Counted from the stretch's first letter, positions 38,777 through 46,990 are shown. The stretch is 48,854 nt of DNA from an uncultured Pelagibacteraceae bacterium (GCA_902515175.1 CABXTP010000002.1:1-48854), one strand, 5' to 3'. Numbers and translations: made by a program. The notes: generated from the sequence alone by a model not told the origin.

Positions 38777-39066
38777 TTAAAAAAAAATAATAAAAATTTA
38801 CTTAATAAAGACATTGAGGAAATAAAGAATATAAAAATAACGGAATACATTATTAAAATTATTTTATTTTTTTTTCTTCTTAATCTTACAAAATTTTTAT
38901 CATCCAAATCGGATATATCTCTCTCTCCTATAACAGGATAGTCATAAGTAAATCGCCATGTACTATCACCAAGCCTCGTATCTAATTTGTTATAATAAGT
39001 TATCCAGGCAATAATATATTTTAAAATTAAATATAGAAATATCAAAAATAATGTACCAAATACCAT
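38773..39066 (-). CDS. Two-helix membrane protein, unknown
   Basis: This 97-aa protein has an N-terminal helix (FGTLFLIFLYLILKYIIAWI), a hydrophilic central part (TRLGDSTWRFTYDYPVIGERDISDLDD) and a C-terminal helix (IILIMYSVIFIFFISSMSLL). I do not recognise a family. It lies 30 nt downstream of the lysine-rich coiled-coil gene on the same strand and may share its transcript. Confidence 0.7.
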   Translation of the reverse strand: MVFGTLFLIFLYLILKYIIAWITYYNKLDTRLGDSTWRFTYDYPVIGERDISDLDDKNFVRLRRKKNKIILIMYSVIFIFFISSMSLLSKFLLFFFN

Positions 39067-39096
39067 TTCTGATAATACATAATATATTTCAAATTT

Positions 39097-40296
39097 TTAA
39101 TTATTATTTTTAGTTCTTTTTCTTGCAATAAGTTGTGTTAACGAATCCACCATGGTGTCTGAGGCCTTAAAAATATCTACACTCCTAAACTCATAAACAT
39201 TATTTTTTTCAGGGTTTGTCTTATCTTCAATTACTATACCTTCATCTGGTGAATTATTTTTTATATAAATTAATAATAGCCAATCCTCATCTTCAGACTC
39301 ATCCCATTTTATAAAAATCTCTCCTGTTTCAAATCTTCGATCAATACATCTGAAAATTGACATGTTGCGAGTAATATGTCTTTTATTTAATTGAAATACT
39401 AGACTACTCGCACTTCTATAGAAACTTTCCAATGCAAATTCAATTTTTTGACGGGCAAGCGTGTATTCTTTTTCTTTTTGTAATAATACTTCTCTATTTT
39501 CATTTCCTTGAAGTTGGACACCTAAGGCCTCAACTCTTTCTTTAATTTTTTGATCTCTAATAATTTGATATTTTTCCCTAAGCTTATCAATTCTTGCTTG
39601 TAGTCCAGCATAATCTTCTCTTTTTTCTTTTAATGAGATTTTTTCAAGTTGTTCAAGCTCTTTAATCTCCCGAATTCTAAATTTTTCAATTTGTTTTTCG
39701 ATTCTTAACTGCTGTAAGAATTGTTTTTGTTTTTCTGCTTGTTCGATTCGTAAAAGCGCTTGTTCTTTTCTTAAAAATAATTTTATATCTTTTGCTCTTT
39801 GTTTTTCTAATCTTTCTTCTTCTTTTAGCGTTTGCTCCTTCAGCTTTAATATTAAATTTTCTTCTTCTTCTTTCTTTTTTGCTTCTTCGATTTTTTCTTT
39901 TCTTTCTCTTTCAATTTTTTCTATTTTTATTCTTCTTTTTTCATCGGTTTTTAACACTTTATAGTTAGAAATTGTTTCTGAAATTTTATCAAAAAAACTC
40001 TGAATACTTTTTTCCAAACCAAAATTTAATCTGAAATTAAATCGAGGTTTGAGAGATAATTGAAATTTAACTAGTTTTAAGACTAGGCTATCTTTCTGTT
40101 TTTTTTTTATTTGTGGTTGGTAATTGATTTTTTTTATTTTTTTTGACTTATTTTTTTTCTTTTTTTTGATTAACTTGTTTTTTCTTTGTTTTTTAGAGCC
40201 TTTTCTGATTCTAATTATTTTTTTATTAACTTTGTAAGCTTTATTTTTCTTTCGTTTTTTTATCTTTTTTTTTGATTTTTTTTGTTTTTTTTTCAT
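39097..40296 (-). CDS. Lysine-rich coiled-coil protein, unknown function
   Basis: I do not recognise this 399-aa protein. About 35 of the first 60 residues are Lys or Arg. Residues about 110-295 are a long charged helix with repeating ERERKEKIEEAKKKEEEE and EQAEKQKQFLQQLRIEKQIE patterns, a likely coiled coil. Residues about 300-390 look globular: RNMSIFRCIDRRFETGEIFI, WDESEDEDWLLLIYIKN and YEFRSVDIFKASDTMVDSL. There is no signal peptide or membrane segment. The basic head could bind nucleic acid or phosphate-rich polymers. The gene is on the minus strand after cfa (29 nt), with a small membrane protein gene downstream. Confidence 0.8.
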   Translation of the reverse strand: MKKKQKKSKKKIKKRKKNKAYKVNKKIIRIRKGSKKQRKNKLIKKKKKNKSKKIKKINYQPQIKKKQKDSLVLKLVKFQLSLKPRFNFRLNFGLEKSIQSFFDKISETISNYKVLKTDEKRRIKIEKIERERKEKIEEAKKKEEEENLILKLKEQTLKEEERLEKQRAKDIKLFLRKEQALLRIEQAEKQKQFLQQLRIEKQIEKFRIREIKELEQLEKISLKEKREDYAGLQARIDKLREKYQIIRDQKIKERVEALGVQLQGNENREVLLQKEKEYTLARQKIEFALESFYRSASSLVFQLNKRHITRNMSIFRCIDRRFETGEIFIKWDESEDEDWLLLIYIKNNSPDEGIVIEDKTNPEKNNVYEFRSVDIFKASDTMVDSLTQLIARKRTKNNN

Positions 40297-40325
40297 TTCT
40301 GAGAAGAAATGACCCTATCAATAAT

Positions 40326-41513
40326 TTATTGATAAATATAGTCTCTAGTCACTGGTGTTGATCCGTAATTTTTAGAAAGCTGAAATTGATATACAACTTG
40401 ATCTCCCCACTTAAATGCCATTTCACAACCAGCAAGATAAAACTCCCACATTCTAAAAAATTTTTCATCAAACATTTGGATTATTTTATCTTTATTTTTT
40501 AGGCAATTTTCTTTCCAATGTCTCAACGTGTGTGCGTAATGAAGCCTTAAAACCTCAATATCTGTTACTATTAAGCCAGCTTTTTCAATAGGATTGGTTA
40601 CTTCACTTAAACTTGGAGTATAACCACCGGGAAAAATATATTTCGTAATCCATGGATGGGGATCTCTTGGAGGATTAACAGATCCAATAGTGTGTATTAG
40701 TGAGACACCATCCTCCTTCAAAATTTTTTCGATTTGTTTGAAAAATTTCTTATAGAATTTTCTTCCAACATGTTCAAACATTCCAACACTTACTATTCTA
40801 TCAAATTTTTCGTTTAACTCTCTATAATCCATTAGTTTAAACTTTACTTGGTTTTCTAAATTTAGTTCTTTAGCTTTTTGGTTACAATAATTAAGTTGGT
40901 TCTCTGATAAAGTAATACCTGTTACTTCACATTGAGCACTTTTGGCTATATCGATGGCAAGTGAACCCCAGCCACATCCAATGTCTAAAACTTTTTGATT
41001 AGTTTTTATATTTAATTTTTTAATTATATGTTGAATTTTATTATTTTGAGCTGTTTCTAAACTATCATTTTCATTTTTAAAATATGCACAAGAATATTGT
41101 CTTTTTGGATCTAAGAATAAGTCATACAAGTCGTCTTTAATATCATAATGGTGAGATACATTCATTTTGGATTTTTTAATAAAATTAAAGTTAGTTAAAT
41201 ATCTATATGATCCTCTTAATCTATTAATTAAATAACTGAAAAAATTTAATTCTCCTCTTCCAAAATTCATTAAGGCAAGATCTAAAAAATCTGTAAGTGT
41301 GCCGTTTTCAATTACAATTTCACCATTAGTATACGCCTCACCAAAATATAAATCAGGATGGAATAACAATTTATAATGAAGATTTTTATTTAAAATTTTT
41401 AATTTAATAGGGTTGTTATCTGGCTGTCCAATAATATAATCTTTAGAATTAGCATCAGTCAATACAAAACCACCCTTTTTAAAAATTTTATTTAAAAATC
41501 TTGCTAATTGCAT
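40326..41513 (-). CDS. cfa: Cyclopropane-fatty-acyl-phospholipid synthase-type methyltransferase
   Basis: This 395-aa enzyme belongs to the CFA/mycolic acid synthase family, which adds a methylene group from SAM to unsaturated membrane lipids. Landmarks are NVSHHYDIKDDLYDLFLDPKRQYSCAYF, the SAM site KVLDIGCGWGSLAIDIAKSA, ITLSENQLNYCNQKAKEL, and SVGMFEHVGRKFYKKFF. The N-terminal domain is of the long bacterial type. The stop of the upstream DapA-like gene lies 1 nt before its ATG. Membrane adaptation or stress is the likely role. Confidence 0.93.
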   Translation of the reverse strand: MQLARFLNKIFKKGGFVLTDANSKDYIIGQPDNNPIKLKILNKNLHYKLLFHPDLYFGEAYTNGEIVIENGTLTDFLDLALMNFGRGELNFFSYLINRLRGSYRYLTNFNFIKKSKMNVSHHYDIKDDLYDLFLDPKRQYSCAYFKNENDSLETAQNNKIQHIIKKLNIKTNQKVLDIGCGWGSLAIDIAKSAQCEVTGITLSENQLNYCNQKAKELNLENQVKFKLMDYRELNEKFDRIVSVGMFEHVGRKFYKKFFKQIEKILKEDGVSLIHTIGSVNPPRDPHPWITKYIFPGGYTPSLSEVTNPIEKAGLIVTDIEVLRLHYAHTLRHWKENCLKNKDKIIQMFDEKFFRMWEFYLAGCEMAFKWGDQVVYQFQLSKNYGSTPVTRDYIYQ

Positions 41514-41514
41514 T

Positions 41515-42399
41515 TTATGCCGCCATGGTTGATTTGTTATAAAATTCTAAATCTTTTAATCTTTTCATTAATTCTTCCTCATCATTTCGATTTAAAAGAC
41601 TTAGCGGTGGTAAAATATTTTTATATATTTTGTCATTTTGAGCACAATAGGTATGCAACCCAGAAATTAGATTATAATTATCAAAAGTACTTCTCACATC
41701 ACATAATTTATCATTATGTAATTGCTTTTTTCCTGCAAAAAAATCATCATAAACCTGCCTAGATAATTCTGCTGTAACGTTGCATGTTGCAGTTATTATA
41801 CCAGAGCATCCTAATTCCAAACCTTTTAACAATTTAATTTCTGAACCAGGTAAAATTGAGAAATTTTTAAGTTTTAAATTTTCATACAAATTGTAAGAGC
41901 TATCTTTAACTCCAATTATTTGATTTGGAAATTTACTTACAAGTGTTTCTACGCAATTCAAACTAAATTTATAACCACTTAGTTTCTCAAAATTATATAG
42001 AATAATTTTACAATCTGGCACAGAATTAATTATTCTAGAATAAAAATCCAAAACCTCTGCATCACCATAAATGTAATATGCGGGAGGCATAATTAAAAAT
42101 TTATTTAAGTTTAATGAAATTGCAATCTTCATAAAATTTATTGTTTCACCCAAAGAGTTTAAACCTGTGCCAATAATATGCTTATCCTTATATTTGCTTC
42201 TCGAAAGATTGTTAAGTAAGTCAATTTTTTCTGAAATAGGTATTAATTGAGCCTGACCTGTACTACCAAATATTACCGTACCATGACAACCTTGATCGAT
42301 AAGTTTCTCAGCATGCATTATTGTTTTTTCAACATTCAAGCTTAAATCATTGTTTAGCACTGACATTGAAGCAGCAAAAATTCCACTTATTTTTGTCAT
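41515..42399 (-). CDS. DapA/N-acetylneuraminate lyase superfamily aldolase
   Basis: This 294-aa protein has the fold of dihydrodipicolinate synthase and related aldolases. The Schiff-base lysine is K165 in IIGVKDSS, and the catalytic tyrosine is Y135 in IILYNFE. The phosphate/keto-acid loop reads FGSTGQ (residues 44-49) instead of the usual G-T-T-G-E, and the arginine that binds the succinate semialdehyde-type carboxylate in DapA (N-x-P-x-R-T-G) is missing (NFEKLSG). It is therefore probably not the lysine-pathway DapA but an aldolase with another substrate. It lies 1 nt upstream of cfa on the same strand. Confidence 0.82.
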   Translation of the reverse strand: MTKISGIFAASMSVLNNDLSLNVEKTIMHAEKLIDQGCHGTVIFGSTGQAQLIPISEKIDLLNNLSRSKYKDKHIIGTGLNSLGETINFMKIAISLNLNKFLIMPPAYYIYGDAEVLDFYSRIINSVPDCKIILYNFEKLSGYKFSLNCVETLVSKFPNQIIGVKDSSYNLYENLKLKNFSILPGSEIKLLKGLELGCSGIITATCNVTAELSRQVYDDFFAGKKQLHNDKLCDVRSTFDNYNLISGLHTYCAQNDKIYKNILPPLSLLNRNDEEELMKRLKDLEFYNKSTMAA

Positions 42400-42447
42400 A
42401 ATAAAAATTTATATAAAAATATACTCAGTAAAGTTTATAAATACTAT

Positions 42448-43410
42448 ATGAAAATTTTAGCAGTTCAGAGCAGAATGGGTATTGGGGATACCATAATTTA
42501 CCTACCTTTTATTAAGGCTTTATCCAAAAAATTTAATTCACCAATAAGTATATTGGTAAAAGAAAACTCTAAAGCTAATCAATATTTACACCAAACAAAA
42601 TATATAGATAAAATTATTATCTTAGAAAGAGATAATAAAACTAATAATAGACATGGTGGTTTTTTTGGTATTTTTAATTTAGCTAAGGATTTAAAAAAAA
42701 ATAACTTTGATAGAATTTTTATTTTTAATTCATCACTAAGATTTAACATAATTGCAAGAATATCTGGTATTCCAAAAATTTACCAATATCCACTATTAAC
42801 AAAAAACAAACAACACATAACCGAGGTTCCAAAAAAATTCCTAAAATCAAATTTTGATTTAGATGTTGATGAAGATCCTGAGGTACAAATTGATAATGTG
42901 TCAATTTCGAAAGCAGCAAAAGAATTTCAAATAGTCAAGGGTACTACAAATATTCTATTGGGCATAGGTGGCTCTGGACCAACAAAGAGAATTCCTGCAA
43001 AAACTTTTTTAAATGTAATTGATAAAATATCAAATATAAAAAATTGTAAATTTTTTCTTGCAACAGGTAAGGCAAATGAAGAACAGGAAATATTAAATGA
43101 AATTTTGCAGTCTAAATTTAATAATTTATGTACTCGTTTAGATAATTTAACCATTAGTGAAATTTTACCATTAATTAAGAATTGTAATGTATCCATTTGT
43201 AACGACTCGAGCTTTAGTCATTTATCTTCAGCTTTAGGAATTAAAACAATTACTTTAATGGCTGATACTCCTTTGATTTATGGAAATTATAGTACGAAAA
43301 TGTTCCCAATAATTCCAGAAGGAGAAAAAACAGTAACACACAATACTTTAGGTAAAGAAAAAATAGATCCACAAAAAATTTTTGAGAAATTCTTAGAAAT
43401 TACTGACTAA
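42448..43410 (+). CDS. Glycosyltransferase family 9 protein (heptosyltransferase-like)
   Basis: This 320-aa GT-B protein resembles GT9 heptosyltransferases of LPS core synthesis. The N-terminal MGIGDTIIYLPFIKALSKKF, GIGGSGPTKRIPAKTFLNVI (nucleotide-sugar loop), and the C-terminal NVSICNDSSFSHLSSALGIKTITLM (D-x-x-x-x-H pattern) are the family marks. There is no neighbouring LPS cluster; the lipid A genes lie some 22 kb away. The donor sugar is not predictable. It converges with the J-domain gene in a 4-nt stop overlap. Confidence 0.88.
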   Translation: MKILAVQSRMGIGDTIIYLPFIKALSKKFNSPISILVKENSKANQYLHQTKYIDKIIILERDNKTNNRHGGFFGIFNLAKDLKKNNFDRIFIFNSSLRFNIIARISGIPKIYQYPLLTKNKQHITEVPKKFLKSNFDLDVDEDPEVQIDNVSISKAAKEFQIVKGTTNILLGIGGSGPTKRIPAKTFLNVIDKISNIKNCKFFLATGKANEEQEILNEILQSKFNNLCTRLDNLTISEILPLIKNCNVSICNDSSFSHLSSALGIKTITLMADTPLIYGNYSTKMFPIIPEGEKTVTHNTLGKEKIDPQKIFEKFLEITD

Positions 43411-43910
43411 GAAATATCGTTTAGTACAATATCTTTTGCTTCATTTACAATTGAGGATAATCTTGAGGTTTCAGGAGAAATATCGGGATGGATCTTTTTT
43501 TGTATTTTAATATATGCTTTATTTACATCTTCTTTAGTGACTTTTCTATTCATATCTAAGTTTAAAATTTTATAAGCCTCTGAAACAGATATTGATGAAA
43601 CGTTGTTAGAGCCTGTCTGATTAAAAGAAAATCTACCAGATCTTCTTAAAGTTTGAATAAGTCTAAAAAGGGAAATTAATTGAAAAATAGACAAACCTTT
43701 TAATTTCAATAAAGCTAAACTTGCTAAAGTTAAAGGTAAAGTTAATAGAAATTTTCCACCAACAGCAAATAAAATCGCTAAAGCAATCAATCCCAATATA
43801 ACTAGAAATCTTAGACCTTTTGATATTTTTTTAGAGGAAATTTTAGTAATAAAACGTAGTAGTAAATAAAAAATGACTAATATGACTACTGTATAAATTA
43901 TTATATTCAT
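43407..43910 (-). CDS. Membrane-anchored J-domain protein
   Basis: This 167-aa protein has two or three membrane segments (NIIIYTVVILVIFYLLLRF; FLVILGLIALAILFAVGG; LTLPLTLASLALLKL) followed by a C-terminal J domain of about 55 residues with the HPD motif at 141-143 (KIQKKIHPDISPETSRL). J domains recruit and stimulate DnaK. The membrane-J arrangement resembles DjlA-like or mitochondrial Pam18/Tim14-type proteins and is common as a small alphaproteobacterial family. I chose ATG 43910; a GTG at 43937 lies upstream and would overlap the divergent peptidase gene. Confidence 0.85.
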   Translation of the reverse strand: MNIIIYTVVILVIFYLLLRFITKISSKKISKGLRFLVILGLIALAILFAVGGKFLLTLPLTLASLALLKLKGLSIFQLISLFRLIQTLRRSGRFSFNQTGSNNVSSISVSEAYKILNLDMNRKVTKEDVNKAYIKIQKKIHPDISPETSRLSSIVNEAKDIVLNDIS

Positions 43911-43924
43911 ATATTTATATTTTG

Positions 43925-46006
43925 ATGAAAGTACCACAACTTAATAAGAAACCAGAGTTAAAATCTTGTCACAATACAACTTGGGAGGATAATTATAGTT
44001 GGATACACCAAGATAATATTCTTGAAGTTTTAAAAGATAGTTCCAAGCTTCTTCCAGATGTAAGGAAATATCTTGAAGAAGAAAACAATCATACAGAATA
44101 TAATTTAAAAGACACAAAACAATGCCAAAAAATATTATTTGATGAAATTAAGGGTAGAATAAAATTAGATGATGAATCGTTAAAATTTAAAGATAAAGAA
44201 TTTGAATATTGGACTAAAACAACAACAACAGGGAATTACTCAATAAAGTTAAGAAAAAAAATTAGAGGCAACAAAATAGAAGAAATTTGGAATGGTGATG
44301 AAGAAAAAAAAAAATTAAAAACTGAATATTTTGGTGTTGGAGACCTAGAGGTGAGTTACAATGACAAACTTTTAGGTTATTCTTTAGATTTAAAAGGTTC
44401 TGAATATTATACAATTTACATAAGAGATATTTCCTCAGGAAAATTTGTCACTGAAAAAATAGAAGAAACGAGTGGAGGTATTACTTTTAGTTTAGACGAC
44501 AAATATTTTTTTTATTCAAAACTTGATGAATTTCATAGGCCAAGAAAAATATTTAGACACAAAATTGGATCATCGGTCAAAGACGATGAGCTAATTTTTG
44601 AGGAAAAAAGTGAGGCATTTACTGTAGGCATTAGTTTGAGTTCAGATGAAAAATATTTTTTTATAACAACATCAGATCATAATACATCGGAACAATACTA
44701 TTTTGAGGTTTCAGAAAAAAATCCAAAACCAAAATTAATAAAAAAGAGAAAAAAAGGTATAATTTACTCTATAAATTCTTGGGATGAATATTTTTATTGT
44801 CATACCAATGATGGTGCAGAAGATTTCAAAATTGAGAGATGTGATGATTTATCTAATCAAAAATGGAAAATTTATATAGCTGCAAAAGATGAAGTTTTAA
44901 TTGGAGGATTAATATTTTTAAATAATTGGATTATTAGAGGAGAAAAATCAAATGCTTTAGGAAAATTATTTGTAAGAAATAAACAAACAGGGATTGAGGA
45001 GGAATTAAAATTTACTGATGAAACAGTGATTGTGCCTGGTGTTTCATTAATTCAAAGAGATAAAAATACTGACTTGGTCTACTTGTCATACTCATCCCCT
45101 AAAACTCCAGGTAAGGCCTATTTATATAATTTAGAAACAAAAGAAAAAAAATTAGTTAAAGAGCAAGAAATCCCATCTGGTCATAATCCAGATGATTATA
45201 TAGTCGAAAGGCTAGAGTGTCCGTCTCATGATGGAAGATTAGTTCCAATAACAATAACTAGACATAAAAAGACAAAAATTGATGGGTCAGCAAATTTACT
45301 TTTGTATGGTTATGGATCATATGGAAGTTCAATGTCTCCAGATTTTTCCTCAACTAGATTGAGTTTAATTGACAGAAATATTATTTGGGTAACAGCACAT
45401 ATTAGAGGTGGAATGGAAAAAGGGATGAAATGGTGGAAAGAGGGAAAACTTCTTAACAAAAAAAATACATTTGAAGATTATATATATGCTGCAAAATTTT
45501 TAATTGATAAAAAATATACATCAGAAGGGAAAATTATTGGTATGGGTGGCTCAGCTGGTGGTTTATTAATGGGAGCGGTAGTAAATCAATCGCCAGAACT
45601 ATTTCTTGGAATAGTTATGGCTGTGCCGTTTGTTGACTCATTAACAACTAACTTGGACCATTCCTTGCCCTTAACTGTTGGAGAATTTGATGAATTTGGT
45701 AATGCAAAAGATAAAAAAGATCACTTTGATTATATCTACTCCTATGCTCCATATAACAATATAAAAAAAATGGATTACCCTCACATGTTAATTACAACAA
45801 GCTTAAGTGATAATAGAGTATTGTTTGATGAACCAGCAAAATTTACAGCCAAACTTAGAGATTTGAAAACAGATAACAACTTGCTTTTATTAAAAACTGA
45901 GATGAATGCAGGTCACGGAGGTAAGTCAGGTAGAGATGGTGCAATTGAAGAAATAGCTTTTGACTACGCTTTTATTTTAAAGATCTCCGAAAAAATTAAA
46001 ATTTGA
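43925..46006 (+). CDS. ptrB: Oligopeptidase B (S9A prolyl oligopeptidase family)
   Basis: Oligopeptidase B is a cytoplasmic serine peptidase that cuts short peptides after basic residues. The 693-aa protein has an N-terminal beta-propeller domain and a C-terminal alpha/beta-hydrolase domain. The catalytic triad is visible: Ser543 (GMGGSAGGLLMG), Asp629 (SLSDNRVLFDEP) and His664 (NAGHGGKSGRDGA). The AGHGGKSGR form is characteristic of PtrB. ATG 43925 is preferred over the TTG one codon upstream. It is divergent from the J-domain gene. Confidence 0.93.
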   Translation: MKVPQLNKKPELKSCHNTTWEDNYSWIHQDNILEVLKDSSKLLPDVRKYLEEENNHTEYNLKDTKQCQKILFDEIKGRIKLDDESLKFKDKEFEYWTKTTTTGNYSIKLRKKIRGNKIEEIWNGDEEKKKLKTEYFGVGDLEVSYNDKLLGYSLDLKGSEYYTIYIRDISSGKFVTEKIEETSGGITFSLDDKYFFYSKLDEFHRPRKIFRHKIGSSVKDDELIFEEKSEAFTVGISLSSDEKYFFITTSDHNTSEQYYFEVSEKNPKPKLIKKRKKGIIYSINSWDEYFYCHTNDGAEDFKIERCDDLSNQKWKIYIAAKDEVLIGGLIFLNNWIIRGEKSNALGKLFVRNKQTGIEEELKFTDETVIVPGVSLIQRDKNTDLVYLSYSSPKTPGKAYLYNLETKEKKLVKEQEIPSGHNPDDYIVERLECPSHDGRLVPITITRHKKTKIDGSANLLLYGYGSYGSSMSPDFSSTRLSLIDRNIIWVTAHIRGGMEKGMKWWKEGKLLNKKNTFEDYIYAAKFLIDKKYTSEGKIIGMGGSAGGLLMGAVVNQSPELFLGIVMAVPFVDSLTTNLDHSLPLTVGEFDEFGNAKDKKDHFDYIYSYAPYNNIKKMDYPHMLITTSLSDNRVLFDEPAKFTAKLRDLKTDNNLLLLKTEMNAGHGGKSGRDGAIEEIAFDYAFILKISEKIKI

Positions 46007-46009
46007 TAT

Positions 46010-46037
46010 CTTGAAAAAAAACAAATAACACCCATAT
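46010..46037 (+). promoter_or_regulatory. RpoH (sigma32) promoter of hsp20
   Basis: CTTGAAAA begins at 46010 and CCCATATAAG at 46031. There are 17 nt between CTTG and CCCATAT, or 14 nt between CTTGAA and ACCCATAT, which is within the 13-15 nt spacing of the sigma32 consensus CTTGAA-N13-15-CCCCATNT. This is the best heat-shock promoter in the window. The start site would be near 46044-46045, giving a leader of about 56 nt before the hsp20 ATG at 46101. Confidence 0.85.
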
Positions 46038-46041
46038 AAGT

Positions 46042-46095
46042 ATTGTTGGTTGCCTAATGGGACTAACAATAAATAAACTTGCTTAACAAAGGAGG
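46042..46095 (+). promoter_or_regulatory. ROSE-like RNA thermometer in the hsp20 leader
   Basis: Two hairpins fill the leader. Hairpin 1 pairs ATTGTTGGT (46042-46050) with ACTAACAAT (46062-46070), 9 bp with one G-U pair; one to three outer pairs may lie before the start site. Hairpin 2 contains the Shine-Dalgarno AGGAGG: C78-G94, U79-A93, U80-G92, bulged G81, C82-G91, U83-A90 and U84-A89 (last two digits of 460xx) with loop AACA. UUGCU opposite AGGA with a bulged G is the conserved core of ROSE thermometers in rhizobial hsp20 leaders. The pairing is weak, as needed for melting. The function is inferred. Confidence 0.6.
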
Positions 46096-46100
46096 ATATT

Positions 46101-46547
46101 ATGACAAGTAAGGATTTATCTATATTTAATACCCTAAGACCTTTTTCAATTGGTTTTGACGACATGTTTGACCAATTCGAAAATATGCTTGGTAATGGTT
46201 CTTTGACAATGCAATCAAATTACCCACCATATAACATCAGAAAAACTGGCAGTGATAATTATGCAATAGAAGTTGCATTAGCTGGCTTCAATAAAAAAGA
46301 TGTTGAAGTAGAGTTTGAGGACAAGATATTAACTGTAAAAACAAAACAAGTTAATAAGTCTGATGACAAAAATGACGATGGAGAGATTATTCATAAAGGA
46401 ATATCTCAGAGACAATTTGCAAGATCATTTACAATTGCGGATGATGTGAAAGTTAATGGTGCTGAACTTAAAGATGGTTTGTTAACAATTTCTTGTGAAA
46501 GAGTTGTTCCAGAGCATAAAAAGAAAAAAATTATTGAAATAAAATAA
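46101..46547 (+). CDS. Small heat-shock protein, Hsp20/IbpA type
   Basis: This 148-aa alpha-crystallin-type chaperone holds unfolding proteins in an aggregation-preventing state. The N-terminus RPFSIGFDDMFDQFENML and YPPYNIRKTGSDNYAIEVALAGF are IbpA-like, followed by the alpha-crystallin beta strands and the conserved KDGLLTISCERVVPEHKKKK near the end, whose ERVVPE replaces the more common I-x-I tail motif. It is preceded by a sigma32 promoter and a ROSE-like leader, and it has a very strong GGAGG ribosome-binding site. A hairpin terminator follows. Confidence 0.95.
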   Translation: MTSKDLSIFNTLRPFSIGFDDMFDQFENMLGNGSLTMQSNYPPYNIRKTGSDNYAIEVALAGFNKKDVEVEFEDKILTVKTKQVNKSDDKNDDGEIIHKGISQRQFARSFTIADDVKVNGAELKDGLLTISCERVVPEHKKKKIIEIK

Positions 46548-46559
46548 TTTATTACCTTA

Positions 46560-46583
46560 CTTGTGGGGGATTTCCCCCACAAG
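46560..46583. terminator. Hairpin terminator between hsp20 and the lipoprotein gene
   Basis: CTTGTGGGGGA (46560-46570) pairs with TCCCCCACAAG (46573-46583) around a 2-nt apex, giving an 11-bp GC-rich stem. The flanking sequence is AT-rich but has no long U tract in the + direction, so termination may be partly from the stem alone. It lies between convergent hsp20 and the small lipoprotein gene and can act in both directions. Confidence 0.8.
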
Positions 46584-46603
46584 ATTTATTAAGAATACGT
46601 TAG

Positions 46604-46912
46604 TTAAATACATCCACTTGAAGAAAAACTTACAATAATATTTTTTTGATTTACCTCAAACTTTCTTTCACATGAAATTCCATATTTTTTTGACTTATAT
46701 ACAAATACATTGTTACCTGTTTCATTCAAAAAACTATCTGTAGGTTTTCCTAATTCAATATTTAATTCATCAATATTATTTCCAACAAATTTTCCATATT
46801 TTTGATTTTCTTTTTCTGCTATAGCATCAGATTTTTTTTTAATTGTTTGACATCCTGTTAAAACAAAAAAAATTGATACTAAAATAATTAAGTTTTTAAA
46901 TTTCATATTCAT
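46604..46912 (-). CDS. Small lipoprotein, unknown
   Basis: This 102-aa protein has a lipoprotein signal peptide with lipobox FVLTGC (Cys21). The mature part contains GKFVGNNIDELNIELGKPTDS, FVYKSKKYGISCERKFEVN and a terminal SSSGCI; the two cysteines may form a disulfide. The G-x-(S/N)-x-D-E-(L)-x-x-x-G-x-P pattern recalls small bacterial outer-membrane lipoproteins of the SmpA/BamE-like fold, which is a guess. Start is ATG 46912 or 46906. It converges with hsp20 across a hairpin terminator. Confidence 0.75.
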   Translation of the reverse strand: MNMKFKNLIILVSIFFVLTGCQTIKKKSDAIAEKENQKYGKFVGNNIDELNIELGKPTDSFLNETGNNVFVYKSKKYGISCERKFEVNQKNIIVSFSSSGCI

Positions 46913-46974
46913 TTTATATCATGAAATAATAATGATTAACTAACCTCAGAGTTGTAAATTTAATCAAAATAGTG

Positions 46975-46990
46975 CAATTCATGGGAATTG
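46975..46990. repeat. Inverted repeat upstream of the purine permease gene
   Basis: CAATTC-atgg-GAATTG is a 6-bp inverted repeat with a 4-nt centre. It lies 65-80 nt upstream of the permease ATG, in a 142-nt gap shared with the divergent lipoprotein gene. It may be an operator for a purine- or nitrogen-responsive regulator, or chance. Confidence 0.25.

Noticed and set aside
39770-40290. T-rich low-complexity tract as a repeat element
   Set aside because: It is the coding sequence for the lysine-rich head and charged helix of the coiled-coil protein, read on the minus strand.
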